From Pseudomonadota bacterium (GTDB lineage: Bacteria > Myxococcota_A > UBA796 > SXON01), in assembly GCA_005776735.1 (NCBI GenBank), contig SXOM01000157.1, positions 1-12,852 of the forward strand: 12,852 bases of DNA, written 5' to 3'. Position numbers and translations under genes: made by a program. The notes below the pieces were generated by a model. That model was not told where the DNA came from. It saw only the letters and a program-made list of their open reading frames with translations, and made no database searches. How positions within the stretch are numbered: position 1 is the first letter of the stretch; every line of letters begins with the position of its first letter. Shown here in pieces: positions 8,301-12,852 of this stretch.

Positions 8301-8884
8301 AGTTCCGGGGCGGCGGACAGCACCCGTTCTACTGGGGAAGCAACGCCCTCCGGCCGAACACGCTCTTCGCCGGCTACCCGGCGTACAGCATCTCCGGCGA
8401 GACCATGGCGATGGTCAACCTGGCGTACCGGTTCCCGATCCGCCGGGAGCTCAACGCGAAGATCGGCCCGCTGTACGTCTACGACATCACCGCGCAGATC
8501 ATGGGGACCGCGGGTAACATCTGGTCCTATGCCCCCCCGGACGACCCGAGCCAGTACTACCGCAACGAGTTCGGCGAGCGCGTCGCCAACGACCCCGGCG
8601 ATCTCAAGCGGGAGATTCCGTTCGTGGACGTGGCCCACAAGAACGGGAACTACCTGTTGTACGACGCCGGCGCGGAGATCCGCGTGACCAGCACCCTCAT
8701 GGACAACTACGGATGGAACTCCTTCTTCCGCGTTTCCTACGGGTTCAACCGCATCCAGGGCTACGGCGACGTGAACGGCGATGACGTCTCGGACACGACC
8801 GAGAGCGCCGCGGGTGACGAACTCAGCAACGAGGTCGAGGAGCCCGGCTTCCGGTTCTACCTCGGTCTCGGTACGGGATGGTGA
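5360..8884 (+). CDS. Gluzincin peptidase (peptidase MA-like) / TolB-like propeller / outer-membrane barrel fusion
   Basis: This 1174-residue protein has a normal signal peptide (MWRSLLLTAVLLAPAPALA, 19 residues). The N-terminal part is a zinc peptidase: HEFAH at 137-141 gives the HExxH ligands and catalytic Glu, and WYWTEGGAEYW supplies the third ligand (E189 or E193), as in the 'WlsEGlAeY' motif of the peptidase MA family. Six propeller blades follow, starting near residues 374 (NPKFSDDG), 434 (HDWDFVPG), 526 (DPSVSPDG), 571 (VDWSPDG), 616 (DPEWTRDG) and 658 (ESPSGG). The middle four have the PD40 pattern of TolB. From about 740 to the end the sequence is aromatic- and glycine-rich beta strands ending in FRFYLGLGTGW, a predicted outer-membrane barrel resembling surface-antigen barrels. 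The internal ATG at 5360 is chosen because the frame upstream is Ser/Arg-rich noise over the previous gene. The peptidase and propeller probably face the periplasm or the cell surface, tethered by the barrel. The substrate is unknown. Confidence 0.9.
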   Translation: MWRSLLLTAVLLAPAPALAKNVFEQNHPDLVWHSIETEHFVVHYPESRRKEGNEHYLTAKWTAQRSAKIAEEMFPRMCAEFNYYLKERVHIVILNQGDDLEGFTVPQWDWIEVSANPGSDFYRMRSRMDWLPDVLVHEFAHVVSLKAQGTFAEGSQAVSIGVLYNEGVGNTMSGGELLIGNNEPWYWTEGGAEYWSDQSGYNWWTPARDRTIRMSVIEDRLLSWDEWKTVQQNHGWMDGERGYQQGYSFGLYLRERFGNETYNNFALENQKGFIYDWNDHLETVTGVPGPQLYDEWRAWVTEKYTSRYAALKAEGETAHRELALEEYDWEYTDPDGRDAFYDPRYVRKTGVTGPLLARRERERKKEGTGRYGMNPKFSDDGKWFGASNGWAVELSPIGEASLSALSGRVHGDAGVDAKLAKQSVAAGSPAGFGHDWDFVPGQSAIVMVGNEHLLQDAALGNQLFGARAETDGYDWKQLVYLPLDAKEQKEGNLTWTGQKPLKILGTEYTRLPEGAYLIPNTERGVDPSVSPDGRRIAYFEYTDGTLNLVTINIDGSEKKALTDFEDGTWFQRVDWSPDGKTLAVAVFRQFQQDIYLMDADGGNLRALMFDRWEDGDPEWTRDGDLLFNSDRSGIMQVHRWDHETGKIHQLTNTIGGAEAPAESPSGGLVYLAYHANGYKVEGMSKADFLMKDVTAEFVTEPDAAAVTAAWGFREDLSAYQPVPYKAPLMSLSGVPLIRITNDARDDLSLQAGGAMFVQDFVENHFLYSEALVGEDWSARLQYAYQGWYPNFFLGVIGGEAKFPFGYLLDDDDDLTTAGDQGVFQGKNQQFYLYGLGGADYPWNRFHHTSLLGVARAFGFRGTADVDYEPYVVGGELSLTHSISSFGTTYATGANLRGGRFIDLTYTYGYSDIVYEPYGGRTVDDGELLDDYTFNKGELRWVEQIPVPDWGGILTEANKYRHTIQIDIAGGFIDRNVDRNDEFRGGGQHPFYWGSNALRPNTLFAGYPAYSISGETMAMVNLAYRFPIRRELNAKIGPLYVYDITAQIMGTAGNIWSYAPPDDPSQYYRNEFGERVANDPGDLKREIPFVDVAHKNGNYLLYDAGAEIRVTSTLMDNYGWNSFFRVSYGFNRIQGYGDVNGDDVSDTTESAAGDELSNEVEEPGFRFYLGLGTGW

Positions 8885-10377
8885 TCATGACCTTCATTCT
8901 GGCGCTGCTCTCCTGCGCTCCCGACTACGATGACGTCGCGGTCAAGACCGTCGGGGTCGGCTACGACCCCGAGCAGATCGGTCCGTCTCCCACGCCGTAC
9001 GGCGGCGTGGTGGAGTACAGCTGGGTCAACTTCAGCGGCGCGGGGCTGTCGCTCGCGCTGATGCAGCTCGGTTCGTTCGACGAGATCGGGCCCGGGATGG
9101 CCGGCTTCGCGCCGCCGTACGCGGCCGTGTACGGGTTCTCGTACTTGTTCACCGAGAAGTTGGCCGCGGCCGACTCGCTCGGTGGCGTCACCTCCGTGCC
9201 GCCCGAGGCCGAGGAGACCTGCTACACCACCTACGAGGCCACCGGCCCGATCGGCAGCTTCAAGACGGTCGACGTCGGCGGGTGGATGGAGTTGGTCACC
9301 GACGATGGCAGTGGCGGGATGCGCCTGGACCGCAGTCCGGCGGAGTACCCCGCCGATCCGCGCGACGTTTTCGCCTACTACAACGCGGTGGACCTCTGGA
9401 GCGCGACCGCGACCTACGGGTGGAAGCCCGGCGACACGGAGAAGCCAGACAAGATGGAGCAGGTGCTGCTGCACCGTGCGTCGTTCCCGGCGGGTGAGGA
9501 GGTCACCTTCCGCTTCCCCGGCGGGATGGTCCCGGAGCACGCGCCGCTCGGCGCGATTCCCGTGCCTTCGGGCGCCGTCGAGGAGAGCCGGCTGCGTGTT
9601 CCGCAGCTCCCGGGCGGCGTTCAGATCGAATGGGACGGTCCCCGGTACGACGCCTATGGCGCGTTGGTCGGCGAGTCCTCTGGTCTCCAGCAGACCTGCC
9701 TCGCGTTCAGCGGCGAGGCGGTGGCCACGCCCCATGGCCCGTCGGACTGCGCGACCGCCGCCAGCGTCGCCGGCACCAACGGCCAGATGTACACCGGCCC
9801 CTGGGATACCGACGACGGCAAGGTCCTGTTTCGCTGGGAGCCCGGCGAGCAGACCGACGAGTACGTTCACCTCGCCGTTCGCTTCTTGGGCCCGGTCGAC
9901 CGGGAAGACCCGAACCTGATGCGCGAAGTGGTCGAAGTCGAGGCCCCGCGCCAGGTCGAGGTGGAGTGGAAGCGTCTCGCGGGCGAGAGTGTGCCCGAGG
10001 GCGACCCCCCGCTCGGCACCCGCGCGCCCGCAGCGTGCGAGGACGCGGGAGAGTACGTCTTCGACCCGGGCTATTTGGAAGGGGACGACGAGCTCGTGAC
10101 GAGCATGCGCGGCGACCCGTTCCACAACATGTCGGAAGTCACCTGCCGCCTTCGGGACGACGGCGAGTTCGCCCTGACCGAAGCCATGGTCGCGGACGCC
10201 CTGGCGTACGCGCGGGCGCACGGCAGCGAAGGCGTGGTGTTCTACTTCGGCCGCTCGACCGAGGTCGAGGTCGAGGTTCCGGACGCCATGGACAACTACG
10301 GGAACCGGAAGGTCATCAGCCCCATCAAGGTCGCCTCCCGCGCGATCGACATCGGCCGCTTCTGGCTCGAGGAGTAG
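8878..10377 (+). CDS. Large predicted lipoprotein of unknown function
   Basis: This protein (499 residues from the ATG at 8878) starts MVIMTFILALLSC, a short uncharged signal with a lipobox ending in Cys13 and followed by APDYDD. I do not recognise the rest. It is acidic, beta-rich and Gly/Pro-rich, with scattered Cys residues (for example ETCYTTYEA, QQTCLAFSG, SDCATAA, EVTCRLRDD) that could form disulfides after export. There are Trp/Tyr-rich strand patterns (VEYSWVNFSG, KVLFRWEPG, GVVFYFGRS). Three starts are possible. ATG 8878 overlaps the peptidase gene by 7 bases, GTG 8881 gives a GTGA overlap with its TGA, and ATG 8887 leaves a 2-base gap. All keep the lipobox. It is tightly packed after the peptidase/barrel fusion and before another large lipoprotein, so it may be a partner or client of that protein. 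This is inference. Confidence 0.85.
   Translation: MVIMTFILALLSCAPDYDDVAVKTVGVGYDPEQIGPSPTPYGGVVEYSWVNFSGAGLSLALMQLGSFDEIGPGMAGFAPPYAAVYGFSYLFTEKLAAADSLGGVTSVPPEAEETCYTTYEATGPIGSFKTVDVGGWMELVTDDGSGGMRLDRSPAEYPADPRDVFAYYNAVDLWSATATYGWKPGDTEKPDKMEQVLLHRASFPAGEEVTFRFPGGMVPEHAPLGAIPVPSGAVEESRLRVPQLPGGVQIEWDGPRYDAYGALVGESSGLQQTCLAFSGEAVATPHGPSDCATAASVAGTNGQMYTGPWDTDDGKVLFRWEPGEQTDEYVHLAVRFLGPVDREDPNLMREVVEVEAPRQVEVEWKRLAGESVPEGDPPLGTRAPAACEDAGEYVFDPGYLEGDDELVTSMRGDPFHNMSEVTCRLRDDGEFALTEAMVADALAYARAHGSEGVVFYFGRSTEVEVEVPDAMDNYGNRKVISPIKVASRAIDIGRFWLEE
10369..10374 (+). promoter_or_regulatory. Strong ribosome binding site of the Asp/Cys-repeat lipoprotein gene
   Basis: GAGGAG lies 7 bases before the ATG at 10382 and forms the last Glu codons of the upstream lipoprotein gene. 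It is the best Shine-Dalgarno match in the window and fixes the start of the next gene. It suggests that this lipoprotein is made at a higher level than its operon partners, which have weak sites or rely on overlap. Confidence 0.7.
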
Positions 10378-10381
10378 AGCG

Positions 10382-12598
10382 ATGCACCGCCTCACCTCAA
10401 TCGGTTTCCTGCTCTTGGCCGCCTGCTCCATCGGGGCGCCGGTCGACTACTACGACGGCCGGTGGGACCCTCCCACGATCCAGGGCGTCGAGGCCGACAG
10501 CCAGGCCGGCAACGTCAGCGGTCGGACGGTCGTCATCTCCGGCTCCGGTTTCGGCGACGATCCGTCCGTGCTGATGGTCCAGTTCGGCTCTGCAAACGCC
10601 GAAATCGTCGATGTCAGCGATACCGAGCTCACCGTGACGGCCCCGCCAGGACCGGTGGGCGGCGGCACCGTACGCGTCCGCGTCGGATCGAGCACGGGCT
10701 ACGCCGATGCGGACTACACCTACGCCGTCGGCGACGAAGTGGTCGAAGGCGCCGGCGACGAGCAGCCCGACGAAGTCGGGTACGTGCTGGTCAACAACTA
10801 CTGGGAGTCTTGCCTCGGCGGCCTCAGCGGCCGCCTCGGTGACGAGTGGGGCGTGACGGACTGCGAGGAGATCGCGTACGTCGGCACGACTGGGCTCGAC
10901 GGGTCGGCCGAGGCGATCGAATTCGCCGCGCGCCGGCTCTACGCTCCGACGCAGGGTTGGTCGGGCGCGGCAGACCTCGGCGACGGGGAGTGGCGCGTGG
11001 AGCGCCCCGGCGAGATGCCCTACCTCGGCGGACTCGACGACTTCCACGTCGACCTCGGCCGCGTGAGCGTCCGTAACGACTTCTTCGACGAAGGCGACGG
11101 CTACTGTGTCGATCTCGATGCCACGGCCTCTTTCCGCTACGGTGGCGGCGTGGAGGGTTACCCCGACCCGGTCGTCGTGAGCGGCGAGGCGTTCCCCACC
11201 GTCAAGAAGGCCGACGGTGGCGAGTGCGAGACCGGCATCTACTACCCGGCGAACGAGCTGCAATTCTGTCCGGGCGAGTCTGCCGAGGGCGTGCCGGATC
11301 ACGTGTACGCCGCCGACTGGCCCATCGACGAGCACTTCTTCCAGGCCCACCAGCGCAACATGAAGCCGGTCGAGGTCGAGCTGCGGATGCCCGACATCGG
11401 CGTGGACGGGGTGAAGGTCCAGCTCCCCGAGCCGCTCGTGGTGTACAACACCGAGGGGTATGAGGACATCGCCGACGGGCAGACCGGTGCCCAGGACCTG
11501 TGGGGCGCCTACGGGGTGCTGCAGCACTGCTATGACGACGACGACAACGGGGAGCGCCTCGACGACGGCGCCCTGTTGATGGAGTGGGAGGTCTCGGACT
11601 TCGAGCCGACGCCGCCCGGCGGGGCGGTTCTCCGCTCGCGAACCTACGTCCGCATGTCGTTCACCCAGTTGTCGTTGGGCTGGTTCGGCGGCATCAACTA
11701 CCCGGTGCGGGCGACGGTCACGGTGCCGGACGCCTACGAGACCTACAAGTACGAGGGGGACGAAGGAAAAGTCACCCGGTCGCGCCTGGTCGTCCCGGCC
11801 AGCATCATGTACCAGCTCCCGACCATCGCCTTCCCTCCGAGCGGCGGGCTCAGCGGCGACGTCTACGCCGTTCCCGGCGCGGCGAACTACGGGTACATGT
11901 TCATCGAGTTGCAGCGGGTCACGGAGTACACCATCGCGACGAACGTGGGCCCGGTGGTCTTCGCGTACGTGACCGGCGACTTCGGGTTCACCGAGTGGAC
12001 CAACCCCAACGACGACACCTGCCACGACTGCCTCGACGGCGACGGGGACGGTTGGATCGACGAGAAGGACCCCGACTGCGACGACGGAATCGAGGAGATC
12101 GGCACGACGGCGGCGAACGCCTGCAACGACGGCCTCGACAACGACGGGGATGGCGACGTCGACGCCGAGGACACCGAGTGCGACAGCGCCACCGGTGAAG
12201 ACGAGTCCAACTGCGCCAACGGCCTCGACGACGACGACGACGGCTACGAGGACGAGGACGACGCGGACTGCCAGCGTGGGGAGAACGAGAGCACGGCCGA
12301 TGGCTGTACCGACGGCCTCGACAACGACGCCGACGGCTGGTCCGACCTGGCCGACCCCGACTGCCTGAGCGGCGCGGAAGAGGTGGGCTACGGCGACGAC
12401 GGCTGCAACGACGGCACCGACGAGGATGCCGACGGGTGGACCGACGCCGCCGACCCCGACTGCGTCGGTGCGAGCTTCGACGAGGTCGGTGTCGGCACGG
12501 GCGAGTGCAACGACGGCGTGGACAATGACGCGGACAACGTCACGGACGCCGCAGACCTCGACTGTACCGACGCGTTCGATGCATCCGAGTTGCCCTGA
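10382..12598 (+). CDS. IPT/TIG-domain lipoprotein with C-terminal Asp/Cys metal-binding repeats
   Basis: This 738-residue protein begins MHRLTSIGFLLLAAC, with lipobox LAAC and lipidated Cys15. Residues about 31-115 (PTIQGVEAD, VVISGSGFGDD, VTAPPGPVGGGTVRVRV) are an IPT/TIG immunoglobulin-like domain, known from surface receptors and secreted proteins. Residues about 125-545 are acidic and beta-rich, with an internal Asp run (CYDDDDNGERLDDG), and I cannot assign them. Residues 547-728 are six repeats of the type C-N-D-G-x-D-N-D-x-D-G-x-x-D-x-x-D-P-D-C. They probably bind Ca2+ or another divalent ion between regularly placed Asp side chains, each unit closed by a Cys pair. Such tails are frequent in myxobacterial and related surface proteins. 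There is no MYXO-CTERM anchor; the protein ends DASELP. It is the last gene of the plus-strand operon and ends just before the rRNA promoters. Role inferred: metal-dependent surface or adhesion protein. Confidence 0.88.
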   Translation: MHRLTSIGFLLLAACSIGAPVDYYDGRWDPPTIQGVEADSQAGNVSGRTVVISGSGFGDDPSVLMVQFGSANAEIVDVSDTELTVTAPPGPVGGGTVRVRVGSSTGYADADYTYAVGDEVVEGAGDEQPDEVGYVLVNNYWESCLGGLSGRLGDEWGVTDCEEIAYVGTTGLDGSAEAIEFAARRLYAPTQGWSGAADLGDGEWRVERPGEMPYLGGLDDFHVDLGRVSVRNDFFDEGDGYCVDLDATASFRYGGGVEGYPDPVVVSGEAFPTVKKADGGECETGIYYPANELQFCPGESAEGVPDHVYAADWPIDEHFFQAHQRNMKPVEVELRMPDIGVDGVKVQLPEPLVVYNTEGYEDIADGQTGAQDLWGAYGVLQHCYDDDDNGERLDDGALLMEWEVSDFEPTPPGGAVLRSRTYVRMSFTQLSLGWFGGINYPVRATVTVPDAYETYKYEGDEGKVTRSRLVVPASIMYQLPTIAFPPSGGLSGDVYAVPGAANYGYMFIELQRVTEYTIATNVGPVVFAYVTGDFGFTEWTNPNDDTCHDCLDGDGDGWIDEKDPDCDDGIEEIGTTAANACNDGLDNDGDGDVDAEDTECDSATGEDESNCANGLDDDDDGYEDEDDADCQRGENESTADGCTDGLDNDADGWSDLADPDCLSGAEEVGYGDDGCNDGTDEDADGWTDAADPDCVGASFDEVGVGTGECNDGVDNDADNVTDAADLDCTDAFDASELP
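12020..12565 (+). repeat. Six tandem Asp/Cys-rich coding repeats
   Basis: The six units start at residues near 550, 581, 611, 645, 674 and 709 of the lipoprotein: CLDGDGDGWIDEKDPDC, CNDGLDNDGDGDVDAEDTEC, CANGLDDDDDGYEDEDDADC, CTDGLDNDADGWSDLADPDC, CNDGTDEDADGWTDAADPDC and CNDGVDNDADNVTDAADLDC. The core is about 17-20 residues and the period is roughly 30-35, with acidic linkers of variable sequence. The DNA repeats share runs such as CAACGACGGC and CTCGACAACGACG. Expansion by unequal exchange is plausible because the DNA copies remain similar while the linkers differ. The first unit is preceded by an extra CHD, giving a CxxC. Confidence 0.9.
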
Positions 12599-12603
12599 TC
12601 GGC

Positions 12604-12632
12604 TTGACGCCCCTGGGGTGGTGAGGTACATG
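12604..12632 (+). promoter_or_regulatory. Possible upstream rRNA promoter
   Basis: TTGACG (12604-12609) and TACATG (12627-12632) are separated by 17 bases, just after the stop codon of the lipoprotein gene. The -10 matches the consensus at only three positions, so this is weak alone. It uses the same TTGACG -35 as the stronger promoter about 79 bases downstream, and tandem promoters are common before rRNA operons. Confidence 0.3.
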
Positions 12633-12665
12633 GTGGGGCGCTCGACGAACGTCGGGCGCGGCGGG

Positions 12666-12687
12666 GTCAAGAAAAAAGTTTCTTGAC
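12666..12687. promoter_or_regulatory. A/T-rich perfect palindrome overlapping the rRNA -35 (UP element or operator)
   Basis: GTCAAGAAA and TTTCTTGAC are exact inverted copies (9 bp) around the loop AAAG. The right arm contains most of the TTGACG -35. The tract AAGAAAAAAGTTTC (12669-12682) lies at about -49 to -36 and stands out in GC-rich surroundings. This is where UP elements bind the alpha subunit C-terminal domain at rRNA promoters. The exact dyad symmetry also fits a protein-binding site. As a terminator it would lack a T-tract after the stem. Confidence 0.55.
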
Positions 12688-12711
12688 GCCGAGCAGCCCA
12701 GCAGATAAAAG
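12683..12711 (+). promoter_or_regulatory. Predicted main promoter of the rRNA operon
   Basis: TTGACG (12683-12688) and TAAAAG (12706-12711) are 17 bases apart, placing the start of transcription near 12718. The segment between the -10 and the start is CGCGGG, a GC-rich discriminator of the kind that makes rRNA promoters sensitive to ppGpp and to initiating nucleotide levels. The A/T-rich tract immediately upstream would act as an UP element. Confidence 0.65.
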
Positions 12712-12753
12712 CGCGGGGCTCTGGAAAGCGAGGCGAAAGTCGAGCGAGCCAGA

Positions 12754-12770
12754 CGGTCTTTGAAAAATTG
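12754..12770 (+). promoter_or_regulatory. boxA-like rRNA antitermination element
   Basis: CGGTCTTTGAAAAATTG resembles the boxA core of bacterial rRNA leaders (E. coli TGCTCTTTAACAA) and the TCTTTGA-type sequences that commonly precede 16S genes. NusB-NusE would bind it in the nascent RNA to protect the non-translated transcript from Rho. No clear boxB hairpin lies just upstream, which is normal for rRNA operons. Confidence 0.6.
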
Positions 12771-12807
12771 GTAGCAGCTTCGAAAGTTCAAATAGAGTTT
12801 AGTCTGA

Positions 12808-12827
12808 TCCTCGTTTAGCCACGAGGA
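12808..12827 (+). other. Leader hairpin upstream of 16S
   Basis: TCCTCG and CGAGGA form a 6-bp stem with the loop TTTAGCCA. ATCCT on the left arm (12807-12811) could instead pair with AGGAT (12835-12839), so two mutually exclusive folds are possible. It lies between the boxA-like site and the mature 16S 5' end and may guide processing or early folding. Confidence 0.45.
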
Positions 12828-12842
12828 GCGGACCAGGATACA

Positions 12843-12852
12843 AAACTGGAGA
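12843..12852 (+). rRNA. 16S ribosomal RNA, first ten nucleotides (runs off the window)
   Basis: AAACTGGAGA aligns with nucleotides 1-10 of 16S rRNA (E. coli AAATTGAAGA), which in almost all bacteria is followed by GTTTGATC. The promoter, boxA-like element and leader upstream support the call. Only ten bases are visible, so the assignment rests on this match plus context. Confidence 0.8.

Larger units (their letters stand above)
12718..12842 (+). ncRNA. 16S pre-rRNA leader
   Basis: About 125 bases of transcribed leader run from the predicted start to the 16S 5' end. GGCTC (12717-12721) can pair with GAGCC (12746-12750) around a purine-rich loop. The segment then holds a boxA-like antitermination site, a hairpin with an 8-base loop, and CCAGGAT (12833-12839) shortly before the mature 5' end. 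Its A/T content is higher than that of the genes, as usual for rRNA leaders. It should be removed by RNase III-type and other processing. The 5' boundary depends on the promoter call. Confidence 0.6.

Noticed and set aside
5330..8638. 1102-codon open frame on the minus strand, opposite the peptidase fusion
   Set aside because: Its composition (Val/Asp/Glu/Arg/Leu/Ala runs without motifs) is that of an antisense frame of GC-rich genes. The plus strand carries a signal peptide, catalytic motif and propeller repeats.
8857..10431. 524-codon open frame on the minus strand
   Set aside because: Antisense frame of the 499-residue lipoprotein gene, with no signal, motif or ribosome binding site, and it crosses two plus-strand gene boundaries.
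12604..12632. CCCCTGGGG as a terminator stem after the lipoprotein gene
   Set aside because: Only four base pairs around a single base, which cannot form a hairpin, and no T-tract follows.
10397..12670. 757-codon open frame on the minus strand, opposite the Asp/Cys-repeat lipoprotein
   Set aside because: Low-complexity Val/Ala/Gly antisense of the Asp-rich repeats. It also runs into the rRNA promoter region. The plus frame has a lipobox, a TIG domain and a strong ribosome binding site.
12666..12687. Rho-independent terminator of the plus-strand operon
   Set aside because: The stem is A/T-rich and no T-run follows the second arm. The position exactly over the rRNA -35 fits promoter function better.
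1..12852. CRISPR array, tRNA gene, insertion sequence or phage genes
   Set aside because: I saw no regularly spaced non-coding direct repeats, no tRNA-like cloverleaf segments in the intergenic stretches, and no transposase or integrase motifs. The only tandem repeats are the coding Asp/Cys units.

Overview
The window is GC-rich and densely coded, and both gene blocks encode only exported proteins. Three proteins have lipoprotein signals. One carries Asp/Cys repeats of the CNDGxDNDxDGxxDxxDPDC kind, and one fuses a peptidase, a TolB-like propeller and a barrel. This combination is typical of Myxococcota and related former deltaproteobacteria. That assignment is inference; the 16S rRNA gene that would settle it starts in the last ten bases.

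Layout. Bases 1-81 hold no gene I can support. Bases 82-4294 (minus strand) are three translationally coupled genes. In order of transcription they are a UshA-like 5'-nucleotidase lipoprotein, a lipoprotein with Ig-like and OB-fold-like segments, and an outer-membrane beta-barrel. Bases 4295-4365 are a short divergent control region, with a perfect palindrome whose arms each contain an outward-facing TTGACA. Bases 4366-12598 (plus strand) are four tightly packed genes: a MetA-pathway-like beta-barrel, a 1174-residue peptidase/propeller/beta-barrel fusion, a large lipoprotein of unknown function, and an IPT/TIG lipoprotein ending in six Asp/Cys repeats. Bases 12599-12842 are the promoter and leader region of a ribosomal RNA operon: one good promoter, one weak one, an A/T-rich palindrome in the UP-element position, a GC-rich discriminator, a boxA-like element and leader hairpins. 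The window ends at nucleotide 10 of the 16S gene.

How it may work together. The minus-strand operon looks like a surface module for extracellular nucleic acid or nucleotide use: an OB-fold lipoprotein to bind or process, a nucleotidase to remove phosphate, and a barrel for passage. The plus-strand operon looks like a surface assembly or proteolysis module: a barrel, a barrel-anchored metallopeptidase with a propeller, and two large lipoproteins that may be its partners. Family assignments rest on motifs; the module functions are inference. The most unusual items are the three-part fusion, the OB-lipoprotein/nucleotidase/barrel operon, the divergent palindrome and the architecture of the rRNA promoter and leader.
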